The notes under the pieces were generated by a model. The model saw nothing but the letters and a program-made list of their open reading frames with translations, made no database searches and had not been told where the DNA came from. Both the position numbers and the translations under genes were made by a program. Below, piece by piece: positions 48,620-58,205 of a stretch of 64,000 nt of DNA. This stretch comes from Phragmites australis (lineage: Eukaryota; Streptophyta; Magnoliopsida; Poales; Poaceae), in the NCBI RefSeq assembly GCF_958298935.1, contig NC_084924.1, positions 33,267,819-33,331,818 of the forward strand, written 5' to 3'. The first letter of the stretch is position 1. The number at the start of each line of letters is the position of its first letter.

Positions 48620-49508
48620 TATTGCAGCAAGAGATCATCTTTCCCCAGAAAGTACGACGAGAGTTTCTTCTAAGGAAGAGACTCAAGCTTGGAGACGAAG
48701 TTTGAGAGGAAGGAACACCACAAATGTATTGATAGTAGAAAAATGGATCGGTCTAGGGGGAGTATCACAGCATGACTTATCGTTTGTGCACCTCTGTGTC
48801 CTGTGTGTTGCCCCTTGTATTGTATTGAGCATTCTCCTTGTGACTTGTCCCTGTCCTGATGACCACGACCCCCTATTTATAGGGTGGTACGTAGCTTAGT
48901 GTACAAGTTATCACGATAGACAAATATCTAGGACCTAGTTGAATTACTAGACCTTATCCTGGATAACTACTTTTTACCCTACATAGAAGGTAAATATTTA
49001 CCGTGGTAAATATTGTGGTGCCTGCCTCTGAGGGGTGAGCCGATCGCCAATTGCGGCTCAGCGCTGGTCTACCAGGGGTGTCCGGATGAATTTCATCGCA
49101 CTGGGGGTGTCAGGATAAGCATCACTTGCACTGGAATTAATTTCCTGTCACCTCACGTCAGGTCGATTGTAGGGGGTGTCCTTTCTTCCCTGATATTATC
49201 TCCGGAGATCTGCTGCATCTTTAAGCTTTGGAAGGCCGAACAAGCACTGGAGGGGTGGCCCGAAGGGGTCTGCAGCCTCCGGGGGCCATGCCTCCTGCTG
49301 AGAGTCCAGAGGCCAAAGGCTCCAAAGGGGCTTGCTGTAGCTCCGAGTTTTGGGAAGGCCACGTACGTACCAGAGATATGGCTCGAAGGGGCCCGCAGCC
49401 TCTAGAAGTCGGGCCTTCTGCTGAGGGTTCGGAGACCGAAGGCTCTGCAGGGACCAATGATAGAAATCTTCAACCATTGTCCTCAGGCTGGTCTATTTTC
49501 TCCCAATA
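48620..49508 (-). repeat. 3' LTR of the LARD-like element
   Basis: Aligns with 54869-55743 (shared 'ttgagaggaaggaacaccac', 'cttcaaccattgtcctcagg'). Terminal bases are mutated (TATTGC for TGTTGG; CAATA for CAACA). A TATAAATAG-type element in minus orientation (ctataaataggg) is at about 48870-48881. Confidence 0.85.
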
Positions 49509-50263
49509 GTACCCCCTCATTCTCTGGCCCTGACATTTGGAGGGGTGAGAGGATGTAAAGGAAAACCAACTCCAGTCTGGTATAGTAACAAAAATGCCTG
49601 AAGGCAATTCCCTGTCCCTGAGAAGTTTTTCGGCAGGAACCGTGAGCGTTGATGGTGAGGCTCAAGGCTGATGGTGCATTGGTGGTGGTGACACTCCCCG
49701 AGGTTTATGCTGAGGTTGGAGGTGCAGCCGGCATCGAAGTCAAAGACCAAAGACGTATTGGCAGAGGAGGCATTCTCCGGGGCCTGTTGGAGTTGGTATA
49801 CACGGTATCGGGACCCGAGGCCGGAGGGGCATTGATGGAGGTGATGCACTCCAGGGTCCATGCCGAGGCCAATTTAGATTCTCCGGACTTCTTTGGTGAT
49901 GTGTCTTCTTGCCATTTGAGGTTGTCAGAGTGAAGATTACGTGTTGGATCGGGGGACTCCCTACGTTTGCTTGTTTGAGAACGGCAGGATGGGATGTGTC
50001 ACTGGCGCGTTTTGATTGGATAATACGTGGGTTTCTTTAGGGTCTTGTGTTCACACCCCTGACATGCGTCGAAAGGAGTCTAGATAATTAATGTGATGGG
50101 ACGTTCGTGAGAGAAAATGAGGCGTTGCCATGGGATGTTGCCACATGTCGGCAGAACGACTAGGATATGGCCATGGGCCCCAAGGGATTAATGCGGAACG
50201 CCATGGATCAACGCCGCATTGGTTCCACTTCATCTCCCAGGCGTACGTGGCTGCTTGACCCAG

Positions 50264-50273
50264 ATATAAAGCT
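50264..50273 (+). promoter_or_regulatory. TATA box of an antisense ORF
   Basis: GATATAAAGC lies about 65 bases upstream of the plus-strand ATG at 50334, a normal core-promoter distance, on the strand opposite to the LTR element. Confidence 0.45.
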
Positions 50274-50333
50274 GGGGTCATCCGGCTGGATTTACCACTA
50301 CCCCACAAGCGATCACATAACCTTGACTTGAAT

Positions 50334-50909
50334 ATGGCATCATCTTCCTCCTCATCCTCTTCGGAGATGTCGATAATCTCAACTGCTTCTACTGGGGCTA
50401 GATAGCTGCCTGTTGCTCCTGCTTCACCCCCGATTCAGGAGACTGCGCTTATCGAGATCATCGATATTTCCGATGATGATGAGGACACCAACTGGGATCT
50501 CCTGCGGAGGGAGAGCGACAAGGAGGAGCAGGTGTCTACGGAGAAGCCGGTGGCTTCAGCGGCAAGGGAGGAGGCCAGGAAGAAGGGGGAGGAGGCCCCA
50601 ACGGTGGCTCCTTTGGTGTCTTCTCCGTCTTCCGTGGCGGTAGGCCGCAAATGAGGTGCATACGCCGCTCCATGCGCGGCCCCTACCAGGATCCGTAGGA
50701 GGCGAAGGCGACCTTTGATGGAGCTTCTGGTGAAGTCGTGGGACATCCCTGACTTGCCATTCGACTATGGCCCTGCTGCGGGCCATAGTTACCTTTTGCC
50801 ACCTTGTACTCTTTCTCCCCTGGTTTGCTCTTTCGGGGTCTGTCTCCTCCGTAGTGGCCTTTGTACTATTGCTTCTTTGCATGCGTCATCTGGATGCACG
50901 AGTTACTAA
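50334..50909 (+). pseudogene. Antisense ORF in the LARD-like element, two stops
   Basis: One frame of 192 codons starting MASSSSSSSSEMSIIS. In-frame stops are TAG at 50403-50405 and TGA at 50652-50654, and the end is at 50907-50909. It has a Ser-rich N-terminus, an acidic IEIIDISDDDEDTNWD patch, an Ala/Lys/Glu-rich middle, an Arg cluster (TRIRRRRRRP) and MELLVKSWDIPDLPFDYGP. Ser-rich starts with an acidic patch occur in antisense ORFs of some grass gypsy elements. It lies near the 3' LTR, the usual place for such ORFs. No known domain was identified. Confidence 0.5.
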
Positions 50910-51289
50910 TAATATAATTTGGACCTTTGGGGGCGATTGTATCTCTTTTTGGGCCGAAGTGTAAGGGGATCCTTCGAACAGGTGACCGCTTGTCTGTGTG
51001 CCTTCGTGCCACGCTTCTTCATCCCCTTCATAGGAGATGACTAGTTTTTCAGATGACCGAGGAACCGAGACTTCGCATAGATTGTAGCCAGCTTCGTTCC
51101 TTCCTGGGGAGAGGTGGCCTTGGGAATTTGGTAGCTGTACACACGTAGGGTAACTAAGGAGAGCCGGGCGAAGCAGTGGCAACCTCGTCGTTTCTGGCCA
51201 TCGCGTACTCCTCGGGTTTAGCGTTGGTAGGGTCTTCTTCCAAATTTGTTCCAGATTTTTGACCCAACGAAGTCCATCTGGAAGCTTTG

Positions 51290-51500
51290 GGGACAAGCTT
51301 CGAAGGTGGTCCGTGACCCTTTGAGTTCTTAGTCGCTGCCGGGCTCCAGAGGCAACCCATCCAAAGCCTGGCGACGGCGTGTAGGAGGTGAGGCTGAAGG
51401 CTAGATAGGAGAGGTGGTCCTCGACCACCTCAACCCTTAGCCGCTGCCTGGCTCCGGAGGTAATCTATCCGGGGCCTAGCAATGGCGTGCCAGAAGCTGC
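51290..51500 (-). repeat. 115-bp repeat pair, first cluster
   Basis: Two copies each contain 'gccgctgcctggctccggag' (or variants) and 'ggtggtcctcgacc'. The same unit recurs twice at 53670-53870. Confidence 0.7.
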
Positions 51501-51828
51501 TGCCTCTACAATGAACAGTTAGGGATTCCATACTATTTTCCATGCCATGCAGAGTGGGCTTTTACTTAATATTAGCATAGTCTTCATAAACGACATATGA
51601 ATCGTGTCTTAGATGAGACTATAGGGTAATGATTTTACCTGTTACCATACGTGTTTGAGTCACGTGGGCCATACCTCTTCCCGTGGGGAGGGGGATTTAT
51701 ACCCCTTTGGTCTGTTGGCTGTGCCTCTCATAGGCTAGTGGGTTTCGCACCCCTCTGGCACGGAGGTGTTTGCTTTCAAGATCCAGGGGATTTTGTCCAA
51801 CAGGTTTTTTAGAACATCTCTGTCTAGC

Positions 51829-52435
51829 GGAGGTTTTTGGAAGGCTCTCCGTCTTGTGGAGGTTTTAGCAAGGCACTCCGTCCTACGGAGGTTTTGTAAG
51901 ACTCTCCATCTTGCGGAGGTTTTGGAAGTCTCTTCATTTTGGCGGAGGTTTTGTAAGACTCTCCATCTTGCAAAGGTTTTGGAAGTCTCTCCGTTTTGGT
52001 GGAGGTTTTGCAGAACTCTCCGTTTTTACCGGAGGTTTTGTAGGACTTTCCGATTTTACCGGAGGTTTTGTAGGACTCTCTATTTTGGCGAAGGTTTTGT
52101 ATGACTCTCCATTTTTATCGAAGGTTTTGTAAGTCTCTCTATTTTTGCAGATGTTTTTAAGACACTCCATCTCACAGAGGTTTTTGGAAATCTCTCTGTT
52201 TTTGCTGGAGGTTTTGTAAGACTCTCCGTTTTTGTTGGAGGTTTTGTAGGACTCTCCGTTTTTGCTGAAGGTTTTGTTAGTCTCTCCGTTTTTATTGGAG
52301 GTTTTGTAGGACTCTCCATTTTTGTTGAAGATTTTGTAAGTCTCTCCATTTTTGTCGGAGGTTTTGTAGGACTCTCCATTTTTGCCGAAGGTTTTGTGGA
52401 AGACTCTTCGTCTGGTGGAGGTTTTGGAAGACTCC
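51829..52435 (-). repeat. Minisatellite, about 29-30 bp unit, about 21 copies
   Basis: Plus-strand consensus GGAGGTTTTGTAAGACTCTC plus 'cgtttttgc'. On the minus strand two frames stay open across most of the array (52437-51934 and 52469-52080), giving a ten-residue repeat of the type NGESYKTSNK or its frame-shifted version ESPTKPPTKT. Periods of 30 predominate, with some 28-29 units. Confidence 0.9.
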
Positions 52436-52489
52436 ATTTTTTGCGGATCTTTTGTATCCCCTTCAACATGTATTAATGACGAAGGCCCT

Positions 52490-53320
52490 ACACCTTTCAG
52501 GAAACCTAGGTAGTCTTACGTTCCAGGTGACCTAGGCATACTATACCCGTAGTGTGTAGGCTTGTCGTGCTCCCGAGGAAACGCCCCGGGTGCACCGCAA
52601 CATTGTCCACCAAGGGTGTGCCCCAGCGCGTGGTATTTATACGACTGAAGATATGCATTACCTTCCAGAAAACCTAGGCTTAATGCCTTCGTGGTGACCT
52701 AAGCATGATGCGCTCGCGGTGTATAAGCATGTCATGCAACGAGGATTCCTTGCGACAGCATTCCTCAGAGCACCGCATCCTCACATCAAAGTCATCCCCT
52801 TATATGCGGCGTCCACACTACCGAGGTTATGCAATGCCTCCCAGGACACCTTGGCATAATCTGCCTTTTAGGTGACCTAGGCATGCTGCGCTGCTACAGG
52901 TGTGTGGGCTTCACAGCCTACCAAGGCAAAGCCTACCCTCCGGGAAACCTTTTCAGGTGATCTTAGGTTTAGGCAAGCAATGCTTACAGGTGCGTGTGCG
53001 TGTCACGCCTCCTGAAGAAATCCTTCGAGGGCGTCGCAACTACATTACCAAGGAATGCTTTCCAGGAACATCTTGGCAAATCTACCTTTTGGGTGACCTA
53101 GGCATGCAGCGCAGCTACAGGTGTGTGGGCCTCACTGTATGGTACGTGGCCTTGTCACGCCTCCCGAAGAAGTCCTTAGGGTGGCGCTGTACATTACCAA
53201 GGAAGTCCCTTGGTAACCGGTATCTACACACTATTGAAGCTATGCAACACCTTCTAGGAAACCTAGGTTTGATGCCTTCATGGTGACCTAGGCTTGTTGT
53301 GCCCGCGGTGTGTAGACATT
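52490..53320 (-). repeat. Diverged repeat of about 180-210 bp, four copies
   Basis: Recurrent phrases 'ggtgacctaggcat', 'aggtgtgtgggc', 'cacgcctcc' and 'aggaaacctagg' in the same order. No coding meaning was seen. Confidence 0.6.
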
Positions 53321-53669
53321 TTCATGGTTATGTACTAGTTAAGTTTTGCAGTCTACTGTTGGCAATAAGCAGCTGCAGTATAAGACATAGCTAGATCAGA
53401 CGACTATTCATAACTCATGCCAAATGAAGATGTAACTTAAGTTCTACTGCTTACTACTAAACAGAGACATAATCTAGATTTAACATTTCTACCTAGTGGC
53501 TATCTGTTGTAAAAACTTCTAGCAGTAAGGTTGGAGGCCTCCAACATGTTTTGATCTTACTGTATATAAGATAGACCAACTAGGTAAACTGTCGATAGGT
53601 AATAGTGGGTGTACCTTTGCCAGAATAAGGCCTCTATTATAAGGCTTGAAGGCCTTGAAGCCTATGGCT

Positions 53670-53870
53670 AGGTCGGGAGATGTGGTCCTCGACCCTGTCA
53701 GGCCTTAGCCGCTGCCCAGCTCCAGAGGTAATCCGTTCGGAGCATGGCGATGGCGTGTTGGTGGTGAAGCCGAAGGCTAGTAGGGAGAGGTGGTCCTCGA
53801 CCCCCTCGGACCTTAGCCATTGCCTGGCTCCAGAGATAATCCACCCGGAGCCTTGCGATGGTGTTCTCTA
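53670..53870 (-). repeat. 115-bp repeat pair, second cluster
   Basis: Two copies with 'gtggtcctcgacc', 'ccttagcc' and 'ctggctccagaggtaatcc', homologous to the cluster at 51290-51500. Confidence 0.7.
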
Positions 53871-54868
53871 ACTCAATCCTCGTCGCTGAGATATTGCATC
53901 GTTGGTAGCAGAGTTGGTGGCGATAGAGTGTGGTCGGAGGGCTAGGGATTTGCCCAAGAGCTTTCCCCAAGCTTTTAATCCATGTGTCGTCCTTTGCAGG
54001 TTCCCTCTGTGGCAAGGTATCCTGCTTGTCTTCTGAGGTATTCCTCCTAGAAGGACGTGAGGGTTCGATAGTTGTCGGTGTTGTGGCTGTGACCCGGTCC
54101 GTACAGGATGCACCTGTATGCCTCCGGGCGTACCAGAGCTTGTGGTTGATGTTGAGGTTGCTGTCAGGGGCCACGTGCCTTGGAGCCTGTGGTTTCCCTA
54201 GGGCCTCCTTCCCTTTGGGGAGACCGTCGAGGTTGTCCGGTGAACCGGCTTTCGGAGCCGGAGTGGCTCTAACTACACCTCCTGGACGAGGTGGACATGG
54301 AGTTCCCTACGCGCGGTTGGAGTCACGAGGGCTGCATTAGGGGCTGGCAGGGTCTGCCCACTTCGGAGCCCTGCGCCTCCTAGGAACCCTCTTTCGCCTA
54401 AGGGGCCCGAGGAGGACGCTGGATGGACAGACTCTCCAAAGATGTCGGCTCGCATGCGGCATCCTGAGTGCCGTCAAAGGAGATACATTGGGACCAAGCC
54501 CAGGCGAGAACACCCCTGGGTTCAACCACCTAGAACCACTGGAAAGTGGCTTGCTTGGCTGCGGCCTCGGCTGTGACCTCTCCTGGTGCGGCGAGGTCTT
54601 CACCATGCAGAGGCTGGAAGGCCTACGCGTTGTCTGGAGTTTTCGTACTGACTCATGATTCTGGGTTGGTCAAGGCCGGAGGAACGCCGTCCCACATGGC
54701 AGCGGGGCTAAAGGGTGCACACGGTGTGCATGCCTGAGACGGCCACGCATATGGTTGCATGGTTGCAACGGTGGATATGGCAGCTAGAGCTAGCGCTTTG
54801 GTGGTTTTCTGGTGGATTCCTACCTCTATTTAGCACTTTCTGTGTTCGAGTCCCTATGGATGGCGCGC
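53871..54868 (-). other. 5' internal region of the LARD-like element
   Basis: GC-rich. The minus strand is open at 54174-53698 (158 codons, Thr/Arg-rich) but it overlaps the 115-bp repeats and has no recognisable Gag motif. The primer-binding area adjoins 54868. Confidence 0.4.
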
Positions 54869-55743
54869 TGTTGGATCAAGAGATCTTCTTGCCCCAACAA
54901 GTACGCGAGAGTTTCTTCTAAGGAGGAGACTCAAGCTTGGAGACAAAGTTTGAGAGGAAGGAACACCACAAATATATTGATAGTAGAAAAATGGATCGAT
55001 CTAGGGGGAGTATCACAGCGTGACTTTGTGTTTGTGCACCTCTGTGTCCTATGTGTTGCCCCTTGTGTTGTATTGAGCATTCTCCTTGTGACCCATTCCT
55101 GCCCAGATGACCACGACCCCCTATTTATAGGGTGGTACTAGCTTATTGTACAAGTTATCACGATGTACAAATATCTAGGACCTGACCGAATTACTATGTC
55201 TTATCCTAGATAACTACTTTTGACCCTATATAGAAGATAAATATCTAACATGGTAACTATTGTGGTGCCTTTCCCCTAAGGGGTGAGCCGGTCACCAATT
55301 ACGGCCCAGCGCTGCTTTGCCGGAGGTGTCAGGATGACTTTCATCGCACTGGGGTGTCAGGATAAGCACCACTTGCACGGGTATTAATCCCCCGTCACCT
55401 CGCGTTAGGTCGGTTGCAAGAGGTGTCCTTTCTTCCCTGATATTATCTTCGGAGACCTACTGCATCTTTAGGTTTCGGAAGGCCGCACAGGCACCGGAGG
55501 AGTGGCCTGAAAGGGTCCGTAACCTCTGTGGGCCAAGCTTCCTGCTGAGAGTCTGAAGGTCGAAGGCTCCGGCTTGCTGTAGTTTTGGGAAGGTCACGTA
55601 CGTACAGGAGAGGTAGCCCGAAGGGGCCCGCAGCCTCCGGAAGTCGGGTCTCCTGCTGAGGGTCCGGAGACCGAAGGCTCTGGAGGGACCTTTGATAACA
55701 ATCTTCAACCATTGTCCTCAGGCTAGTCTATTTCCCCCCAACA
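54869..55743 (-). repeat. 5' LTR of the LARD-like element
   Basis: Begins TGTTGGATCAAGAG and ends CCCCCCAACA on the plus strand, with intact inverted ends, and matches the left LTR throughout. Confidence 0.85.
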
Positions 55744-55748
55744 AGGAT

Positions 55749-57088
55749 TCTCTTAACCGCGCTAAGATGCAATTCTTTAGGATTTTCTTGAAAGCGAGTG
55801 CACATGCATATACTAAATATAATATCAGGCCTAGATATAGAAAGGTAAAGAAGTGACTCAATTGTAGAACGATAAAGTTTTTGTCAACTAGTTTACCCGT
55901 GTCATCCAAGTCGAGATGTCCATTTGTAGGTATTGGAGTCTTGAGTGGCTTGTAATCATCCATCATGAACTTCTTGAGGATGTCCCTCATGTACTTTTTT
56001 TGATAGATGAATGTCCTTTTCTTCAATTGTTTGATTTAAAATCCAAGAAAGTAATTGAGCTCACCAATCGTCGACATCTCAAACTCCATAGACATCTTGT
56101 CACCAAATTCTTTGCAAAACTCTTTGTTAGTTGAACCAAATATTATATCATCAACATAAATTTGACACAAAAATCTCATTATCGATGATATTTATGAACA
56201 ATGTGGTATCCACCCTCCCGATCTTGAATCCTTGGTTGATGAGAAAGTCACGTAGGCGTTCGTACAATGCTCTTAGGGCTTGCTTGAGTCCATAAAAGGG
56301 GTTTATTCAACATAAATAAGTTCATTGATGAAACCATTTAAGAATGCACTCTTCATATCCATTTGATAAAGCTTAATGTTATGATATGAAGTAAACGCAA
56401 TAAGGATACGAATAGCCTCAAGCCTTGCCACGGGAGTGATTGTTTCACCAAAATCCAAACCTTCAACTTGTACAAATCCTTACGCGACGAGTCTTACCAT
56501 GTTGCATACCATTATACCATCCATCTTACTTGTTGTGGAAGACCCACTTGGTTTCAATTACATTCTTGTCTTGAGACCTCTCTTCAACAATCCATACTTC
56601 ATTACGGGTGAAGTTGAGTTCTTCTTGTATAGTCATCACCCAATCTGGATCCTTAAGAGCTTCATTTACATGTGTGGGTTCCAAGCAAGAGACAAACGAG
56701 TAATGTTCACAAAATAAAGCATATTGATAAGAGCGAGTTCGTAGTCCCTTAGATGGACTTCCAAGGATCAAGTCAATGGGGGTGATCGTTAGAAATATAC
56801 GTATGCTTCACTTGTGGTTCTTGAGGTGTATTTTGCGGTGGTGCAACATCTTGAGTTTGAGCTTGAGCTTCCTCTTGAGAGATATGGACATCATGTGGTA
56901 GAAGTGGTTGATCATCCTTGTCCTTATCTTCATCAACTTGAGGCGCCATGGAGGTGTGTAGAGTGGAAGTGGAAGGTACATCTTTATCATCCTCCTTAGA
57001 CTTGATATCCCCAATTACCATATTCTTCATTGCATCTATCAAGTGTTCATCATATACATCATCACAAGAATTTTTGGAATTATTTTTC
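55749..57088 (-). pseudogene. Copia reverse transcriptase (upstream part)
   Basis: 57088-56773 is an acidic linker (DAMKNMVIGDIKSKEDDKD). RT begins at about 56690 (ALKDPDWVMTIQEELNFTRN, ETKWVFHNK). The catalytic YVDD is at 56147-56158. 56026-55749 continues with KKRTFIYQKKYMRDILKKF and DDYKPLKTPIPTN, then breaks at the LTR insertion, where RFQENPKELHLSAVKRIL in a neighbouring frame would join KYLK at 48614. Stops and frame changes are present, so it is non-functional. Integrase and gag are absent. Confidence 0.8.
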
Positions 57089-58040
57089 TAAAGGAAAACA
57101 GATTTATTGCACCACGCTAACATCATGAGACTGACTAGATTGCTGACGAGGCTTGATTGGGTGCCACGTAGGACAAAACAATGATGTGGCAGCTTGCGTG
57201 GTGCTGATGTGGCGGTGTTGACTAGGAAAAAATGAAGAGGTATTTTACGATCTAATCGTGGCTGTTAGTTTTTGATCTAGCGGTGGATGAGCATTTACCT
57301 TGGCCCCAGCTTGGATCGGTGTCGACAGTGAGCTTCCACGGCAGCGCTCTTCGCCGGAGGAGCACATAACGGTGTTGCGCTACCCGGACTTCGATGACAA
57401 GCTGTGGAAGAGCACCCCCAGGCTATGGTGAGCTCATTGGGGATAGACATCGACACTGGGGCGGCTTGGAGCGGCTCAACGACAACTCAGGGCGGCGGAT
57501 GATCATCGAAGAATGCGAGGAAGGCATTGCAGTGGTCAAAGAGCTCCGGTGAGTGGTGGAGGAGCATCCCCGTGTGTTGGCGAACCAGTTTCGATGGCAT
57601 GTGGTCATCGGGGAGTGGCGGAGGGGCGTGGCGGCGGTGAGGGCTAAGCACAGGAGCTCCTAGGCGGTGCTCGACTGCCGAAGATGACGGTGGAGATAGC
57701 GCTTTGGCTTGGAGGGACGTCGAGATGGGGTGAGGGATCGATGAGAGGGCTCGGTCACAGGTTAAATAGAAGGGAGAGGAAGGTTGTGGAGAGGACGCAG
57801 GGTGGAGATCATGTGGCGGCGAACTTGACAGCGGTTGGGGAGAGGCAGGAGGAGGGGATGATAAGTGGGACCCATGTGGCAGAGAGATCAGAGATGATAG
57901 GTGGGGTCATGTGGCTGAGCGAAACGAGTTTTGGGGTCACTACCAAACGGCTAACCTTGCGAGGCGAGGCAAAGCGAGCCTTTGGCCAGTGACCAAACAC
58001 GCCTAATGTTGCGTATCTGGTATCACCTTTGTTCTATAAA
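57089..58040. other. GC-rich intergenic segment between copia and the receptor kinase
   Basis: The copia reading ends at about 57088 with KNNSKNSC. The following 950 bases are GC-rich with open frames on both strands, but without domains. Text at 57360-57450 (VLRYPDFDDKLWKS) looks gene-like and may be a captured fragment. The end at 57930-58000 (ggtcactaccaaacgg, then gtgaccaaacacgcc) resembles a transposon terminus. No element could be closed. Confidence 0.35.
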
Positions 58041-58205
58041 TTCCTTGCTGGCCTCCAGTGGTACATTTAGTCCATAAACAACAGTTATAACAAAAGTACA
58101 AAGCAAATACAATGAAGAATTCTTCACATCTCTACATATTCGTCAAGCCACTTGCTGGGGAGGAAGAAAAAGGTCGAGGGAAGAGAATCTCAATCCAGAA
58201 ATCAG

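Larger units (their letters stand above)
48615..55748 (-). mobile_element. LTR element without recognisable pol (LARD-like) inserted in copia pol
   Basis: Flanked by a perfect 5-bp duplication AGGAT (48615-48619, 55744-55748). LTRs are 48620-49508 and 54869-55743, starting TGTTGG and ending CCAACA in the right copy. A purine tract in minus orientation (GAATGAGGGGGTAC) lies at the inner edge of the left LTR, and a GGCGCGCC-like primer-binding area lies next to the right LTR, so the element points to the minus strand. The 5.4-kb interior has tandem repeats and an antisense ORF but no RT, integrase or protease that I can recognise. It would depend on another element for movement. Confidence 0.85.
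25547..57088 (-). mobile_element. SIRE-type Ty1/copia retrotransposon, nested and 5'-truncated
   Basis: The element is on the minus strand. Its 3' LTR occupies 25547-45862 but is split by two hAT insertions. A polypurine-like tract and spacer follow (45863-47950). The pol region (RT and RNase H) covers 48024-48614 and 55749-57088, split by a 7.1-kb LTR element. LTR ends are TGAAAG and CTTTTCA in element orientation. Removing the hAT elements leaves an LTR of about 2.57 kb, within the long range typical of SIRE/Maximus elements. The phrase 'gatgtcgcctaaaggggagt' near 25556 is characteristic of this family. Gag, integrase and the 5' LTR are missing beyond 57088, so the outer target duplication cannot be checked. 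Confidence 0.8.

Noticed and set aside
49013..49933. Many ORFs within and next to the left LTR of the LARD-like element
   Set aside because: The same frames recur in the right LTR and have no domains; LTR sequence by chance open.
57600..58000. Plus-strand ORF of 102 codons and minus-strand overlaps
   Set aside because: Composition-driven, low complexity, no start context and no domain.
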